NCBI GenBank assembly: GCA_947503265.1
Contig: CANNDC010000018.1
Span: 1-64,000, forward strand
Direction of reading: 5' to 3'
From: an uncultured Alteromonadaceae bacterium
GTDB taxonomy: Bacteria; Pseudomonadota; Gammaproteobacteria; Enterobacterales; Alteromonadaceae
DNA: 64,000 bases
Shown here: positions 9,024-17,891 of the stretch, piece by piece
Position numbering within the stretch: the first letter of the stretch is position 1
How the letters are laid out: the number at the start of each line of letters is the position of its first letter
Made by a program: the position numbers and the translations under genes
The notes under the pieces: generated by a model
Told to the model about the DNA's origin: nothing
The model's database searches: none
Seen by the model: the letters and a program-made list of their open reading frames with translations, nothing else

Positions 9024-10336
9024 GTGGACATAATGCAAGCAATACAGGAAATCGTCTTCGCTCAGACGCTGCCAAAGTGCTTTTTGAAATCCTCGAAAAC
9101 GGAAAATCTAGTCGAGATTGCCTTCCAAAGGCTCAAGAACGATATTCAGAAAAAGACAAAGCTTGGTTGCAGGAAATGGTATACGGTGTATTGCGCCAAT
9201 TGCCCGTCCTTCAATATTGGTTAAGACAACTTTTAGATAAACCGCTTAAAAATAAATACAAGCCTATTGAGCATCTGATCATGCTCGGGTTTTATCAAAT
9301 AGCCTTTTCTCGTGTCTCTATTCACGCTGCAGTCTCTGAGACAGTATCAGCTACAAAAGCGTTGAATGGTATAGCTCTAAAAGGGCTTGTGAATGCAATT
9401 TTACGTAATTTCATTCGTCAAAATTTTGCAGAAGCGATACCAGAAGACAAACAGATACGTTCTGGTTTGCCAAAGTGGATATATAAGAAGTTGTTAACTG
9501 CTTATCCAGAAAAAATAGATAGCTTAGTTGAAGCAATGCAATCTCGTCCTCCAATATGGCTAAGAGTGAATAAGCAAAAAATTACGTTACAAAAATACTG
9601 CGCTTTATTGAATGAACAAGATATTGGATTTGAATTGAGTGCCGAGCACAACGATGGAATCATTTTAAGCAAAGGTCAAGATATCACGACTTTGCCGGGT
9701 TTCGAGCAAGGTTGGTTTGCGGTACAAGACGGAGCCGCCCAGTTGGCTGCTGGCTATTTAGAACCGCAAGAAAACCAAAGAATATTAGATTGCTGTGCTG
9801 CACCGGGTGGAAAGACGTGCCACATTATTGAGACTCAAACCAATTTAGCAGAGTGCGTAGCATTGGATATTGATGCTCAACGAGCACAAAGAATCCAAGA
9901 AAATTTAGATAGATTAGGTCACAAAGCATCTATTTTGATTGGCGATGCTATAAAAATAGAGGATTGGTGGAAAGGCGACAAGTTTGACCGGATTTTACTC
10001 GATGCTCCCTGCTCTGCAACAGGCGTAATAAGACGTCATCCAGACATTAAGTGGCTCCGCAAAGCGGCTGATATTGAAGTGTTAACCGATTTACAGTTCC
10101 AAATTCTAACCCAAATTTGGAAACTACTAAAAAGTGGTGGAACGCTCCTGTACGCAACCTGCTCTGTTCTACCTGAAGAAAACGGCACTCAAATTAGTCG
10201 GTTCTTATCTGAAAACGCTGACGCAAGTTTGATTCCGATCACTAAATTTGAATCAGATTCACAGCCGGGACGGCAAATTTTACCCGGAGAAGGACAAATG
10301 GATGGTTTCTACTATGCGAGGCTGCTAAAGTCTTAG
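9020..10336 (+). CDS. rsmB: 16S rRNA m5C967 methyltransferase
   Basis: A 438-residue RsmB/Sun. The N-terminal NusB-like RNA-binding domain (about 1-140) is followed by an S-adenosylmethionine methyltransferase domain with the SAM loop LDCCAAPGGKTCH. The two catalytic cysteines are in DAPCSATGVIRRHPDIKW and in YATCSV. It methylates C967 of 16S rRNA. The GTG start at 9020 overlaps the fmt stop (GTGA), implying coupled translation. Confidence 0.96.
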   Translation: MSGHNASNTGNRLRSDAAKVLFEILENGKSSRDCLPKAQERYSEKDKAWLQEMVYGVLRQLPVLQYWLRQLLDKPLKNKYKPIEHLIMLGFYQIAFSRVSIHAAVSETVSATKALNGIALKGLVNAILRNFIRQNFAEAIPEDKQIRSGLPKWIYKKLLTAYPEKIDSLVEAMQSRPPIWLRVNKQKITLQKYCALLNEQDIGFELSAEHNDGIILSKGQDITTLPGFEQGWFAVQDGAAQLAAGYLEPQENQRILDCCAAPGGKTCHIIETQTNLAECVALDIDAQRAQRIQENLDRLGHKASILIGDAIKIEDWWKGDKFDRILLDAPCSATGVIRRHPDIKWLRKAADIEVLTDLQFQILTQIWKLLKSGGTLLYATCSVLPEENGTQISRFLSENADASLIPITKFESDSQPGRQILPGEGQMDGFYYARLLKS

Positions 10337-10369
10337 TATTATGCTTAAGTACTCATTGATTAATACATT

Positions 10370-11749
10370 ATGAAAATCATAATCTTAGGTGCAGGCCAAG
10401 TTGGCGGGACACTTGCCGAGAACCTTGTCGGCGAAAAAAACGAAATAACCGTCATTGACTCAGATGCTGAAACACTGCGTAGCCTGCAAGATAGGCTTGA
10501 TCTTCAGGTAGTAAATGGCGTGGGTTCACACCCCGATGTATTAGCCAAAGCGGGTGCTGAAGATGCAGATATGTTGATCGCAGTGACGAACAGTGATGAG
10601 AGCAATATGATGGCTTGTCAGGTTGCCCACAGCTTGTTTAACACGCCGACCAAAATTGCCCGCGTACGCTCTGAACAATATATTATTTATCAAGAGAGAC
10701 TTTTCCATCACCAAGACATTCCTGTCGATCATCTTATCGCTCCCGAGCAACTCGTCACTAAGGCAATAAAACGACTGATCGACTATCCCGGTGCATTGCA
10801 AGTTGTAGAATTTGCAGATGGAAAAGCCAGCTTAGTCGCGGTCAAAGCCTATTATGGTGGTTTATTGGTTGGTCATGCACTGTCAGCATTAAAAGAGCAT
10901 ATGCCAAACGTGGACACGCGAGTAGCGGCTATTTATCGTCGAGGCAAACCGATACGTCCTCTGGGTACAACAATCATTGAAGCAGATGATGAAGTATTCT
11001 TTATTGCTGCAACCAAGCATATTCGAGCGGTAATGAGTGAATTGCAGAAACTTGAATCAAGTTATAAGCGCATCATGATTGCTGGAGGGGGGCTTATAGG
11101 CGCAAGTTTAGCCAAACGACTTGAGCACAATCATAATGTGAAGCTTATCGAGTATTCGCAGGATCGAGCTAAATATCTTTCTGCCCATTTGGATAAAACC
11201 ATCGTTTTTTGTGGTGACGCTTCAGACCATGAGTTATTGACCGAAGAGAACGTTCAACAAGTCGATGCCTTCATCGCCGTGACTAACGATGATGAGGCAA
11301 ACATTATGTCTGCCATGTTAGCCAAGCGACTTGGTGCAAAGAAATCTATGGTGTTAATTCAACGAAGCGCATACGTTGACCTCGTACAAGGGGGTGAAAT
11401 TGATATCGCGTTTTCCCCCCAACAAGCTACTATCTCGGCACTTTTAACCCATGTCCGACGAGGTGATGTGGTCAACGTCTATTCTCTCCGAAGAGGTGCA
11501 GCAGAAGCAATAGAAGCCATTGCTCATGGCGACGAGAATACTTCCAAGGTAGTAGGAAAGCAGATTCGCGATATAAAACTACCACTTGGCACCACAATCG
11601 GTGCCATTGTCCGACAAGAAGAAGTCATCATCGCCCACAGCCACACCAAAATTGAAGCTGACGATCATGTTATTTTGTTTCTGGTAGACAAAAAATACAT
11701 CTCTGACGTCGAAAAGCTTTTCCAGCCCAGTGCTTTTTTCTTTGGCTGA
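10370..11749 (+). CDS. trkA: Trk potassium uptake regulatory subunit TrkA
   Basis: A 459-residue cytoplasmic TrkA with two RCK modules in tandem. Each begins with a NAD-binding Rossmann loop (IILGAGQVGGTLAENL at residue 3 and IMIAGGGLIGASLAKRL near 232) and ends with a RCK-C domain. It gates the TrkH channel. The gene is last in def-fmt-rsmB-trkA. A TrkH-family gene lies close by on the other strand at 12488-13942 and is the obvious partner. Confidence 0.97.
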   Translation: MKIIILGAGQVGGTLAENLVGEKNEITVIDSDAETLRSLQDRLDLQVVNGVGSHPDVLAKAGAEDADMLIAVTNSDESNMMACQVAHSLFNTPTKIARVRSEQYIIYQERLFHHQDIPVDHLIAPEQLVTKAIKRLIDYPGALQVVEFADGKASLVAVKAYYGGLLVGHALSALKEHMPNVDTRVAAIYRRGKPIRPLGTTIIEADDEVFFIAATKHIRAVMSELQKLESSYKRIMIAGGGLIGASLAKRLEHNHNVKLIEYSQDRAKYLSAHLDKTIVFCGDASDHELLTEENVQQVDAFIAVTNDDEANIMSAMLAKRLGAKKSMVLIQRSAYVDLVQGGEIDIAFSPQQATISALLTHVRRGDVVNVYSLRRGAAEAIEAIAHGDENTSKVVGKQIRDIKLPLGTTIGAIVRQEEVIIAHSHTKIEADDHVILFLVDKKYISDVEKLFQPSAFFFG

Positions 11750-11790
11750 TACAATTTACACAGTCACAGATAAGCCGTAGACTACGCCAC

Positions 11791-11815
11791 TGCTTTAAAA
11801 GCAGCTTTAATTTAA
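11791..11815 (+). terminator. Possible weak terminator after trkA
   Basis: CTGCTTT and AAAGCAG form a short hairpin followed by CTTTAATTT. The stem is short and the T tract is interrupted, so termination would be weak. It sits in the 87-bp gap between trkA and the DUF2780 gene. Confidence 0.35.
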
Positions 11816-11836
11816 CTCTAGATCAGGAGATCTACT

Positions 11837-12373
11837 ATGAAAAAACTGGCAGCCTTATTGGCAGTATTCACCCTTACTTTTTCAATGCAATCACATGCTG
11901 AGGGATGGTTTGATTCTATTAAAAGCATGTTTGGCATGGGCGAAGAAACACAGGAAGCCGCCCCTTCTGCAGGCGCTATGGTGGGCCATTTAATCGAAAA
12001 CCTAGGTGTTGATGAAAAACAAGCTGAAGGCGGATTAGGTTCAATCTTCAACTACGCGAAAGAGAATATGTCAGGCGACCAATTCTCACAATTATCAGAT
12101 TCAATACCGGGTTTGGGTGATTTACTTAAATCTGCACCTGATGTCAGCAAAATGGCGGGTGAAGGCGGTCTTGGCGGACTGATGGACAAAGCCTCAGAAT
12201 ATAATGAGTCGTTTAAAGCTATTAATGATGTGAAAAAGCAATTTGAATCTCTTGGTTTAGATACTGATATGATCATGCAGTACGTTAAGCAAGCTCAAGC
12301 TTACCTCGATACAGAAGAAGGTCAAAAAGCCAAACAGCTATTGACTGATAGCGTAAGTAAACTGCTAGGCTAG
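11837..12373 (+). CDS. DUF2780 family exported protein (VcgC/VcgE-like)
   Basis: A 178-residue protein with a clear signal peptide (MKKLAALLAVFTLTFSMQSHAEG, cleavage after about residue 21). The mature part is helical, Gly- and Ser-rich, and fits DUF2780 (VcgC/VcgE family), which has no known function. The ATG follows AGGAGATCTACT, a good ribosome-binding site. It is convergent with trkH and followed at 12424 by a strong terminator. Confidence 0.78.
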   Translation: MKKLAALLAVFTLTFSMQSHAEGWFDSIKSMFGMGEETQEAAPSAGAMVGHLIENLGVDEKQAEGGLGSIFNYAKENMSGDQFSQLSDSIPGLGDLLKSAPDVSKMAGEGGLGGLMDKASEYNESFKAINDVKKQFESLGLDTDMIMQYVKQAQAYLDTEEGQKAKQLLTDSVSKLLG

Positions 12374-12423
12374 ATGGTAAAAAGTAGTTAGCCATTTCTA
12401 AACAGAACTAGCTATCATGAGAA

Positions 12424-12448
12424 AGCGCCAAATTTGGCGCTTTTTTTT
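12424..12448 (+). terminator. Rho-independent terminator after the DUF2780 gene
   Basis: A perfect palindrome AGCGCCAAATTTGGCGCT is followed by a run of eight T on the plus strand. It ends the DUF2780 transcript. On the minus strand the tail is only TTTC, so it would be a weak terminator for trkH. Confidence 0.9.
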
Positions 12449-12487
12449 GGCCAATGCTTTTTTAACCTAAGCTTTAATTAACAAATA

Positions 12488-13942
12488 TTAACTGCGCCAA
12501 AAAGTAGGTGAGAATAACACCAGTAACGAAAATATTTCCAATCGCCCGAATAACATTGCCGTTATTAGCAGCCACTTACCGGCATCGGTCATGTCAGCAA
12601 AAGTCCCTGCCACCTCACCCAAACCCGGACCAAGATTATTCAGTGTCGCTGCAGTGGCCGAAAAAGCGGTAATATTGTCTACTCCCGTAGCAATCAAGCC
12701 AATCATGATAATGACGAAGATCATTGCATAGGCCGAGAAAAACCCCCAAACCGCTTCTACTACTCGTTCTGGCATGGCTCTATCACCTAGTTTCACGCTG
12801 TAAACCGCTTTAGGATGAATCAGTCTTTCTACTTCACGCTTGCCTTGCAAGTAGAGTAAGAACACTCTTATTACTTTAAGACCGCCGCCTGTTGAACCAG
12901 CGCAACCTCCAATGAAGCTAGAAAATATTAGTAATATTGGTAAGAATGCAGGCCAAGATGAGAAATCTGCGGTGGCAAAGCCTGCTGTGGTACTGAATGA
13001 AACGGCTTGAAACAACGCCTGATCAAACGCAGCTTCGGCGGTATCGTACCAAGCAAAGCTAACCAACACTAAGAAACAAATTAATACCAATACAAATTGA
13101 ATACTGAAAAAGGCTTTAAACTCAGGATCGTAAAAATATCCCTTAATAGATCTGCCCGTAGCTGCTGCGTAATGGAGTGCAAAGTTCAATGCCGCTATCC
13201 ATAAGAAAACAACACAGATAACGTTGATCATAGGACTGTTAAAATGACCTATGCTCGCGTCATACGTTGAGAAGCCACCAATAGCAACCGTTGAAAATGC
13301 GTGACAAATTGCATCAAACCAATCCATACCGGCAGACCAGTAAGCCAGTGAACATGCTGTAGTCAAGGTTAAGTAGATATACCAAAGGTGCTTTGCTGTA
13401 TCTGCTATTCGCGGAGTCATCTTGGAGTCTTTTACTGGGCCTGGGGTTTCCGCTCGGTATAACTGCATGCCCCCAACACCGAGAATAGGCAAAATAGCCA
13501 CTGCAAGTACGATGATACCCATACCACCCAACCACTGAAGTTGTTGACGATAAAATTGCACCGATTTTGGCAGATATTCGATACCTTCAATCACAGTCGC
13601 CCCTGTGGTAGTCAACCCGGAGAAAGACTCAAAGAATGCATCTGTAATTGACATCTCTGGTTGGTTTAACAGTAAGAAAGGCAAGGCACCAAAACTGGCC
13701 AACACGGCCCAGAATAAAACAACGATAAGAAAACCTTCTTTAGCTCTCAAATCTTTGCGATGTTTACGGTTTGGGTACCAAAATATTAGGCCAGTGAAGA
13801 GTATGAGGAAAAACGCTAAAATGAAAGGCAGGCCACTGCCATCCTCGAAGATTAATGAAATAGTAGCAGGGAAGATCATCGTAGAGCTAAACATAGCGAC
13901 CAGCAAACCTAGGATACGAATGATTGTGCGATATTGCATCAT
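12488..13942 (-). CDS. trkH: TrkH-family potassium transporter
   Basis: A 484-residue membrane protein of the TrkH/KtrB family with about ten hydrophobic segments. The four pore-loop motifs are recognisable: LTTTGATV (about 110), VAIGGFSTYD (about 218), STTAGFATADF (about 317) and ATLNNLGPGLG (about 435), each with its filter glycine. It imports K+ with TrkA. Two Met codons stand in tandem at the start (13942 and 13939), with no clear Shine-Dalgarno. Convergent with the DUF2780 gene. Confidence 0.95.
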   Translation of the reverse strand: MMQYRTIIRILGLLVAMFSSTMIFPATISLIFEDGSGLPFILAFFLILFTGLIFWYPNRKHRKDLRAKEGFLIVVLFWAVLASFGALPFLLLNQPEMSITDAFFESFSGLTTTGATVIEGIEYLPKSVQFYRQQLQWLGGMGIIVLAVAILPILGVGGMQLYRAETPGPVKDSKMTPRIADTAKHLWYIYLTLTTACSLAYWSAGMDWFDAICHAFSTVAIGGFSTYDASIGHFNSPMINVICVVFLWIAALNFALHYAAATGRSIKGYFYDPEFKAFFSIQFVLVLICFLVLVSFAWYDTAEAAFDQALFQAVSFSTTAGFATADFSSWPAFLPILLIFSSFIGGCAGSTGGGLKVIRVFLLYLQGKREVERLIHPKAVYSVKLGDRAMPERVVEAVWGFFSAYAMIFVIIMIGLIATGVDNITAFSATAATLNNLGPGLGEVAGTFADMTDAGKWLLITAMLFGRLEIFSLLVLFSPTFWRS

Positions 13943-14828
13943 CGGAGGTAGGGTCCTACTATGACAAGTCTCATACTAATTGTCTTCTTCAACGCCATTT
14001 TTATTTAATGCCCAAATGCTATTAACAAACAATAGGTTAACTTTGCCAATTATTGTACGTGAAGCAACAAATCTAAAGAGATTAATTGATTTTTATTGGC
14101 GAAAGCGTACTTGAACGCTCATTTACCCTTTAAATTAACCGAATCAAGGCCTCAATTTTACTTTTTAGTCGATGTCAGACAATGGCAATAACCTAAAGTC
14201 AAAGATTAAACTCGCACCAACTAGCTTACAGACTAGCAAACTTAACGACGTATCAAATCAGCGCCGCGATCAGAAGGCGCTTTAGATGGCAACCACGTTG
14301 TAGTACAAAATTCATACAGCAAAGGTCAACAGCCCCTAGACCTTTAGAATCGCTTTATATGCAAAATCAATTTAACTAAATTCTTTTTTGGTACTAAAAA
14401 GTTTATCGAAACTTCTTCTATTAAAGTAAATTTATGTTAACTTACCCAGCTAGCTTTCACCATTGGCCTATGCGCAGTTTTTGGTGATATTCAGAACTAG
14501 ATTCCGTCATGACAAGAGACTTAATATATAAGCCTGATACGTCGATAGGAATTATAAAAAGTAGCAATAAAAGTAATTATAAAAATTAGAATATTGACAT
14601 TACAGAAAGAGTTATCCACAACCTTACTGCAATAAAGCGAAACTTTCTCATATTCTTAAACGCCTTGTTTTTAAAGGATCACACGCTCGTCTGCTGTAAA
14701 GATAGAGTTCGTTTTTTGGTGCGCGGTAGTTTTTTTCAACAAAGATATCCACAGCATTCACGGTAGATGAATTGCTTCAAATATGACATCCTGTAGCACA
14801 AAATTCATAATCAATTATCGACTCTCCA
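13943..14828. other. 886-bp intergenic region between divergent trkH and polA
   Basis: No convincing gene is seen. The region contains a perfect DnaA box TTATCCACA at 14612-14620 and a one-mismatch box ATATCCACA at 14745-14753, both on the polA side. It also has a small AGCGCC/GGCGCT hairpin at about 14260-14282. The rest is AT-rich. It is unusually long for a promoter region between two housekeeping genes, so an unrecognised small RNA remains possible. Confidence 0.5.
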
Positions 14829-17600
14829 ATGGCTACTATCCCGAATAACCCCTTTGTATTGATTGACGGCTCATCTTATTTGTTTAGAGCTTTTCATGGC
14901 ATGCCTCCTTTAACCAACTCTAAAGGACAAGATACTGGCGCTATTTATGGTGTTGTTAACATGCTCCGAAGCTTAATCAAACAATATCAGCCGACAAATA
15001 TTGGTGTAATTTTCGACGCTAAGGGCAAAACTTTCAGGGACGACATTTACGCCGAATACAAAGCCAATCGTCCACCCATGCCAGATGAATTGCGCAGCCA
15101 AATTCAACCTTTACATGACATCATTCGGGCAATGGGCCTGCCAATTATAGTAGAGGACTATGTTGAAGCAGATGATGTTATTGGAACGCTGTCTCAGCAA
15201 GCGAGTGAGCTAAAGATTCCTACGCTAATTAGCACTGGCGACAAAGACATGGCTCAATTGGTTAATCCTTATGTCACCTTAATAAATACTATGAACAATC
15301 ACATCATGGATATTGATGGCGTAAATGAAAAATTTGGCATTCCGCCTGAGCTAATTATCGATTTTTTAGCCCTAAAAGGCGACAAAGTGGATAACATTCC
15401 CGGCGTTCCTGGCGTAGGTGATAAAAGTGCATTGGGTTTACTACAAGGTATAGGCGGTATAGACGATATCTATCAGAATCTTGATAAAATTGCTGGGTTA
15501 GAATTCCGCGGAGCCAAGAAAATGGCTGACAAAATGAAGGAATTCGAAGAACAGGCGCGACTTTCTTATGAATTGGCGACAATTAAACTTGATGTAAAGC
15601 TCGACTTTGGCCCCAGCGATCTAACCCCAACTCCTGCGGACAATGCGAAGTTAGTTGAATTGTTTGAACAGTATGAGTTTAAAAGATGGTTGGCAGAAGC
15701 AAAACAAGGTAATGATTTACTCGCTGGAACCAGCACGTCTGATACTCAAGTTGGCGCCACAATGGAAACGCCAGTTCAATCCATTCAAACAAATTCTTAT
15801 GTGACAATTTTAAGTGAAGCCGAGCTTGATCTTTGGATTCAGAAGATAAAAGATTCGAAGTTAGTCGCCTTTGATACCGAAACAACTAGCTTAAATTATA
15901 TGGAAGCAGAGTTGGTAGGCATGTCTTTTGCCACGGCGGAAGGCGAAGCAGCATATCTACCCGTCGCTCACGATTATCCAGACGCGCCGGAACAATTGGA
16001 TAGAGACCAGGTGTTAAACATTTTGAAGCCTATCCTAGAAAGTAAGGATATTCGCAAGGTTGGACAACACCTCAAATACGATAAAAATGTACTTGCCAAC
16101 TATGACATCAATCTTCAAGGCATCGCTTTCGACACTATGTTGGAGTCGTATGTATTGAATAGTGTAGCTACTCGCCATGACATGGATAGCCTGGCAAAAT
16201 ACTACCTAGACCATGACACCATCAGCTTTGAAAGTGTTGCTGGTAAAGGGGCGAAACAACTTACCTTCAATCAAATACCCTTGGAACAGGCCTCCCCATA
16301 TGCGGCTGAAGATGCCGATATTACTTTAAGACTTCACAATGCCATTTGGCCGCAAATAGAAGGGGAAAAGGATTTAGCAGCCGTTCTCCAAGAAATAGAA
16401 GTACCGCTGGCAAGCGTTTTGTCAAGAATGGAACAACAAGGTGTGTTAATTGATAGCCAACGATTAATGCAACAAACTCAAGATCTCGCCTCTAGAATAA
16501 TGCAGTTAGAAAAGCAGGTTCACGAGCTTTCTGGAGAAACCTTCAATTTAGGTTCAACCAAACAATTACAAGAAGTGCTCTTCAATAAATTAGATTTACC
16601 GGTGTTAAAGAAGACGCCTAAAGGGGCACCATCGACAGCAGAAGAAGTACTACAGGAATTAGCAATTTCCTATGAAGTGCCGAAATTGTTAATGGAATAT
16701 CGTGGATTAACCAAGCTAAAGAATACCTACACAGATAAGTTGCCCAAAATGATAAACCCGAGAACGGGCCGTGTTCACACCTCGTATCATCAGGCGATTG
16801 CTGCGACAGGCCGCTTATCTTCAACTGATCCAAACTTACAGAATATTCCTATAAGAACGCCCGAAGGCCGTAAGGTCAGGCAAGCATTCGTTGCTTCCAA
16901 AGGTTTTAAAATCGTCGCCGCTGATTATTCTCAAATTGAATTACGCATAATGGCACACTTGTCAGGTGATAAGGGATTATTGGAGGCCTTCTCCAGTGGT
17001 AAAGATGTGCATAAAGCCACAGCAGCAGAGGTTTTTGGAGTAACACTAGATGATGTTACCCCTGACCAACGTAGAAGTGCCAAAGCCATTAATTTTGGCT
17101 TGATATACGGCATGTCAGCATTTGGCTTAGCCAAACAATTGAATATTCCTCGACATGATGCACAAAAGTACATGGATTTGTATTTCGAACGTTATCCGGG
17201 TGTGTTGAGATACATGGAAGAAACTCGCGTTTCTGCAAAAGAGAATGGCTATGTGTCGACTGTATTTGGTCGTAGATTGTATCTACCAGATATCAACGCC
17301 AGCAATGGCATGCGCCGACAAGGAGCAGAACGAGCAGCCATTAATGCCCCGATGCAAGGCACTGCTGCGGATATAATCAAAAAAGCGATGTTAGTGGTTG
17401 ATGAGTGGATTGGAAACCTAGGTAACGACGATGTCAAATTGATCATGCAGGTTCATGATGAACTGGTTTTTGAAATTAAAGAACAGTTTGTAGAAAAATA
17501 TACACAAACAATAATTGAACTAATGGAGTCTGCCTCCTCTCTTTCCGTGCCATTGACTGTTGAGGCTGGTTCTGGAGAGAACTGGGATGAAGCTCATTGA
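14829..17600 (+). CDS. polA: DNA polymerase I
   Basis: A 923-residue Pol I, close to the usual 928. The 5'-3' exonuclease domain (about 1-290) shows DGSSYLFRAFH and EADDVIG. The 3'-5' exonuclease is intact, with the DxE pair in FDTETTSL near residue 348. The polymerase domain has motif A (DYSQIELR), motif B (RRSAKAINFGLIYGM) and motif C (VHDELVFE). It acts in Okazaki fragment processing and repair. Spot 42 RNA follows, as in E. coli polA-spf. Confidence 0.98.
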   Translation: MATIPNNPFVLIDGSSYLFRAFHGMPPLTNSKGQDTGAIYGVVNMLRSLIKQYQPTNIGVIFDAKGKTFRDDIYAEYKANRPPMPDELRSQIQPLHDIIRAMGLPIIVEDYVEADDVIGTLSQQASELKIPTLISTGDKDMAQLVNPYVTLINTMNNHIMDIDGVNEKFGIPPELIIDFLALKGDKVDNIPGVPGVGDKSALGLLQGIGGIDDIYQNLDKIAGLEFRGAKKMADKMKEFEEQARLSYELATIKLDVKLDFGPSDLTPTPADNAKLVELFEQYEFKRWLAEAKQGNDLLAGTSTSDTQVGATMETPVQSIQTNSYVTILSEAELDLWIQKIKDSKLVAFDTETTSLNYMEAELVGMSFATAEGEAAYLPVAHDYPDAPEQLDRDQVLNILKPILESKDIRKVGQHLKYDKNVLANYDINLQGIAFDTMLESYVLNSVATRHDMDSLAKYYLDHDTISFESVAGKGAKQLTFNQIPLEQASPYAAEDADITLRLHNAIWPQIEGEKDLAAVLQEIEVPLASVLSRMEQQGVLIDSQRLMQQTQDLASRIMQLEKQVHELSGETFNLGSTKQLQEVLFNKLDLPVLKKTPKGAPSTAEEVLQELAISYEVPKLLMEYRGLTKLKNTYTDKLPKMINPRTGRVHTSYHQAIAATGRLSSTDPNLQNIPIRTPEGRKVRQAFVASKGFKIVAADYSQIELRIMAHLSGDKGLLEAFSSGKDVHKATAAEVFGVTLDDVTPDQRRSAKAINFGLIYGMSAFGLAKQLNIPRHDAQKYMDLYFERYPGVLRYMEETRVSAKENGYVSTVFGRRLYLPDINASNGMRRQGAERAAINAPMQGTAADIIKKAMLVVDEWIGNLGNDDVKLIMQVHDELVFEIKEQFVEKYTQTIIELMESASSLSVPLTVEAGSGENWDEAH

Positions 17601-17625
17601 TTATGAAATTGGTAATTTACTTCTC

Positions 17626-17648
17626 ATTTCGTAATTTAATTACGAAAT
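17626..17648. repeat. 10-bp inverted repeat upstream of spf
   Basis: ATTTCGTAAT and ATTACGAAAT are exact inverted arms around a 3-nt centre. The repeat is not followed by a T tract, so it is a poor polA terminator. Its centre is about 51 bp upstream of the predicted spf start, just before the -35. That is a plausible operator or activator position. It does not match the CRP consensus TGTGA-N6-TCACA. Confidence 0.6.
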
Positions 17649-17651
17649 TGC

Positions 17652-17680
17652 TTTTCAAATCATCGAATTCGTTTTAGTAT
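17652..17680 (+). promoter_or_regulatory. Predicted spf promoter
   Basis: A -35 TTTTCA (17652-17657) and a -10 TAGTAT (17675-17680) are separated by 17 bp. The -10 lies 7 bp before the conserved Spot 42 start GTAGGGTACAG at 17688. Confidence 0.6.
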
Positions 17681-17687
17681 CCAGCTT

Positions 17688-17768
17688 GTAGGGTACAGGT
17701 AAAGTAATTAACGAATGTTAATTACATCTTTACTTTTTTAACCTCGGCTTTTTAGTCGGGGTTTTTTT
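17688..17768 (+). ncRNA. spf: Spot 42 small RNA
   Basis: The 5' end GTAGGGTACAG is identical to the first 11 nt of E. coli Spot 42 (recalled), and the gene lies between polA and engB exactly as in E. coli. A long hairpin follows (GTAATTAAC at 17704-17712 with GTTAATTAC at 17717-17725, extended by GTAAA/TTTAC). It ends in a terminator (CCTCGGC...GTCGGGG and seven T). Predicted length is about 81 nt, shorter than E. coli's 109. Spot 42 is an Hfq-dependent regulator of carbon metabolism in enterics; targets here are unknown. Confidence 0.88.
17742..17768 (+). terminator. Spot 42 terminator
   Basis: A 7-bp stem, CCTCGGC (17742-17748) with GTCGGGG (17755-17761) including two G-U pairs, closes a six-base loop and is followed by seven T. 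Confidence 0.85.
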
Positions 17769-17856
17769 ATTTTTAAAATAATCGTAATTTATATGAACTT
17801 TCTCGAAACACGGCACTCATAATATACGGTTTTTATGTGTTTTCTCTCAGTTTGAG

Positions 17857-17888
17857 GCCTCTACGCAAGCGCGCAGAGGCTTTTTTTA
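17857..17888 (+). terminator. Second terminator between spf and engB
   Basis: GCCTCT/AGAGGC with an inner CGC/GCG stem is followed by seven T on the plus strand. It cannot serve engB, which is on the minus strand. It is either a backup for spf read-through or the end of another short plus-strand transcript. Confidence 0.75.
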
Positions 17889-17891
17889 TAG

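Noticed and set aside
13961..14008. 15-codon hydrophobic ORF after GGAGG in the trkH/polA spacer
   Set aside because: Shine-Dalgarno spacing of 11 nt is too long, no gene follows in the operon sense, and nothing else supports a leader peptide.
17626..17648. Inverted repeat as the polA terminator
   Set aside because: The right arm is followed by TGCTTTTC, not a T tract, and the stem is AT-rich.
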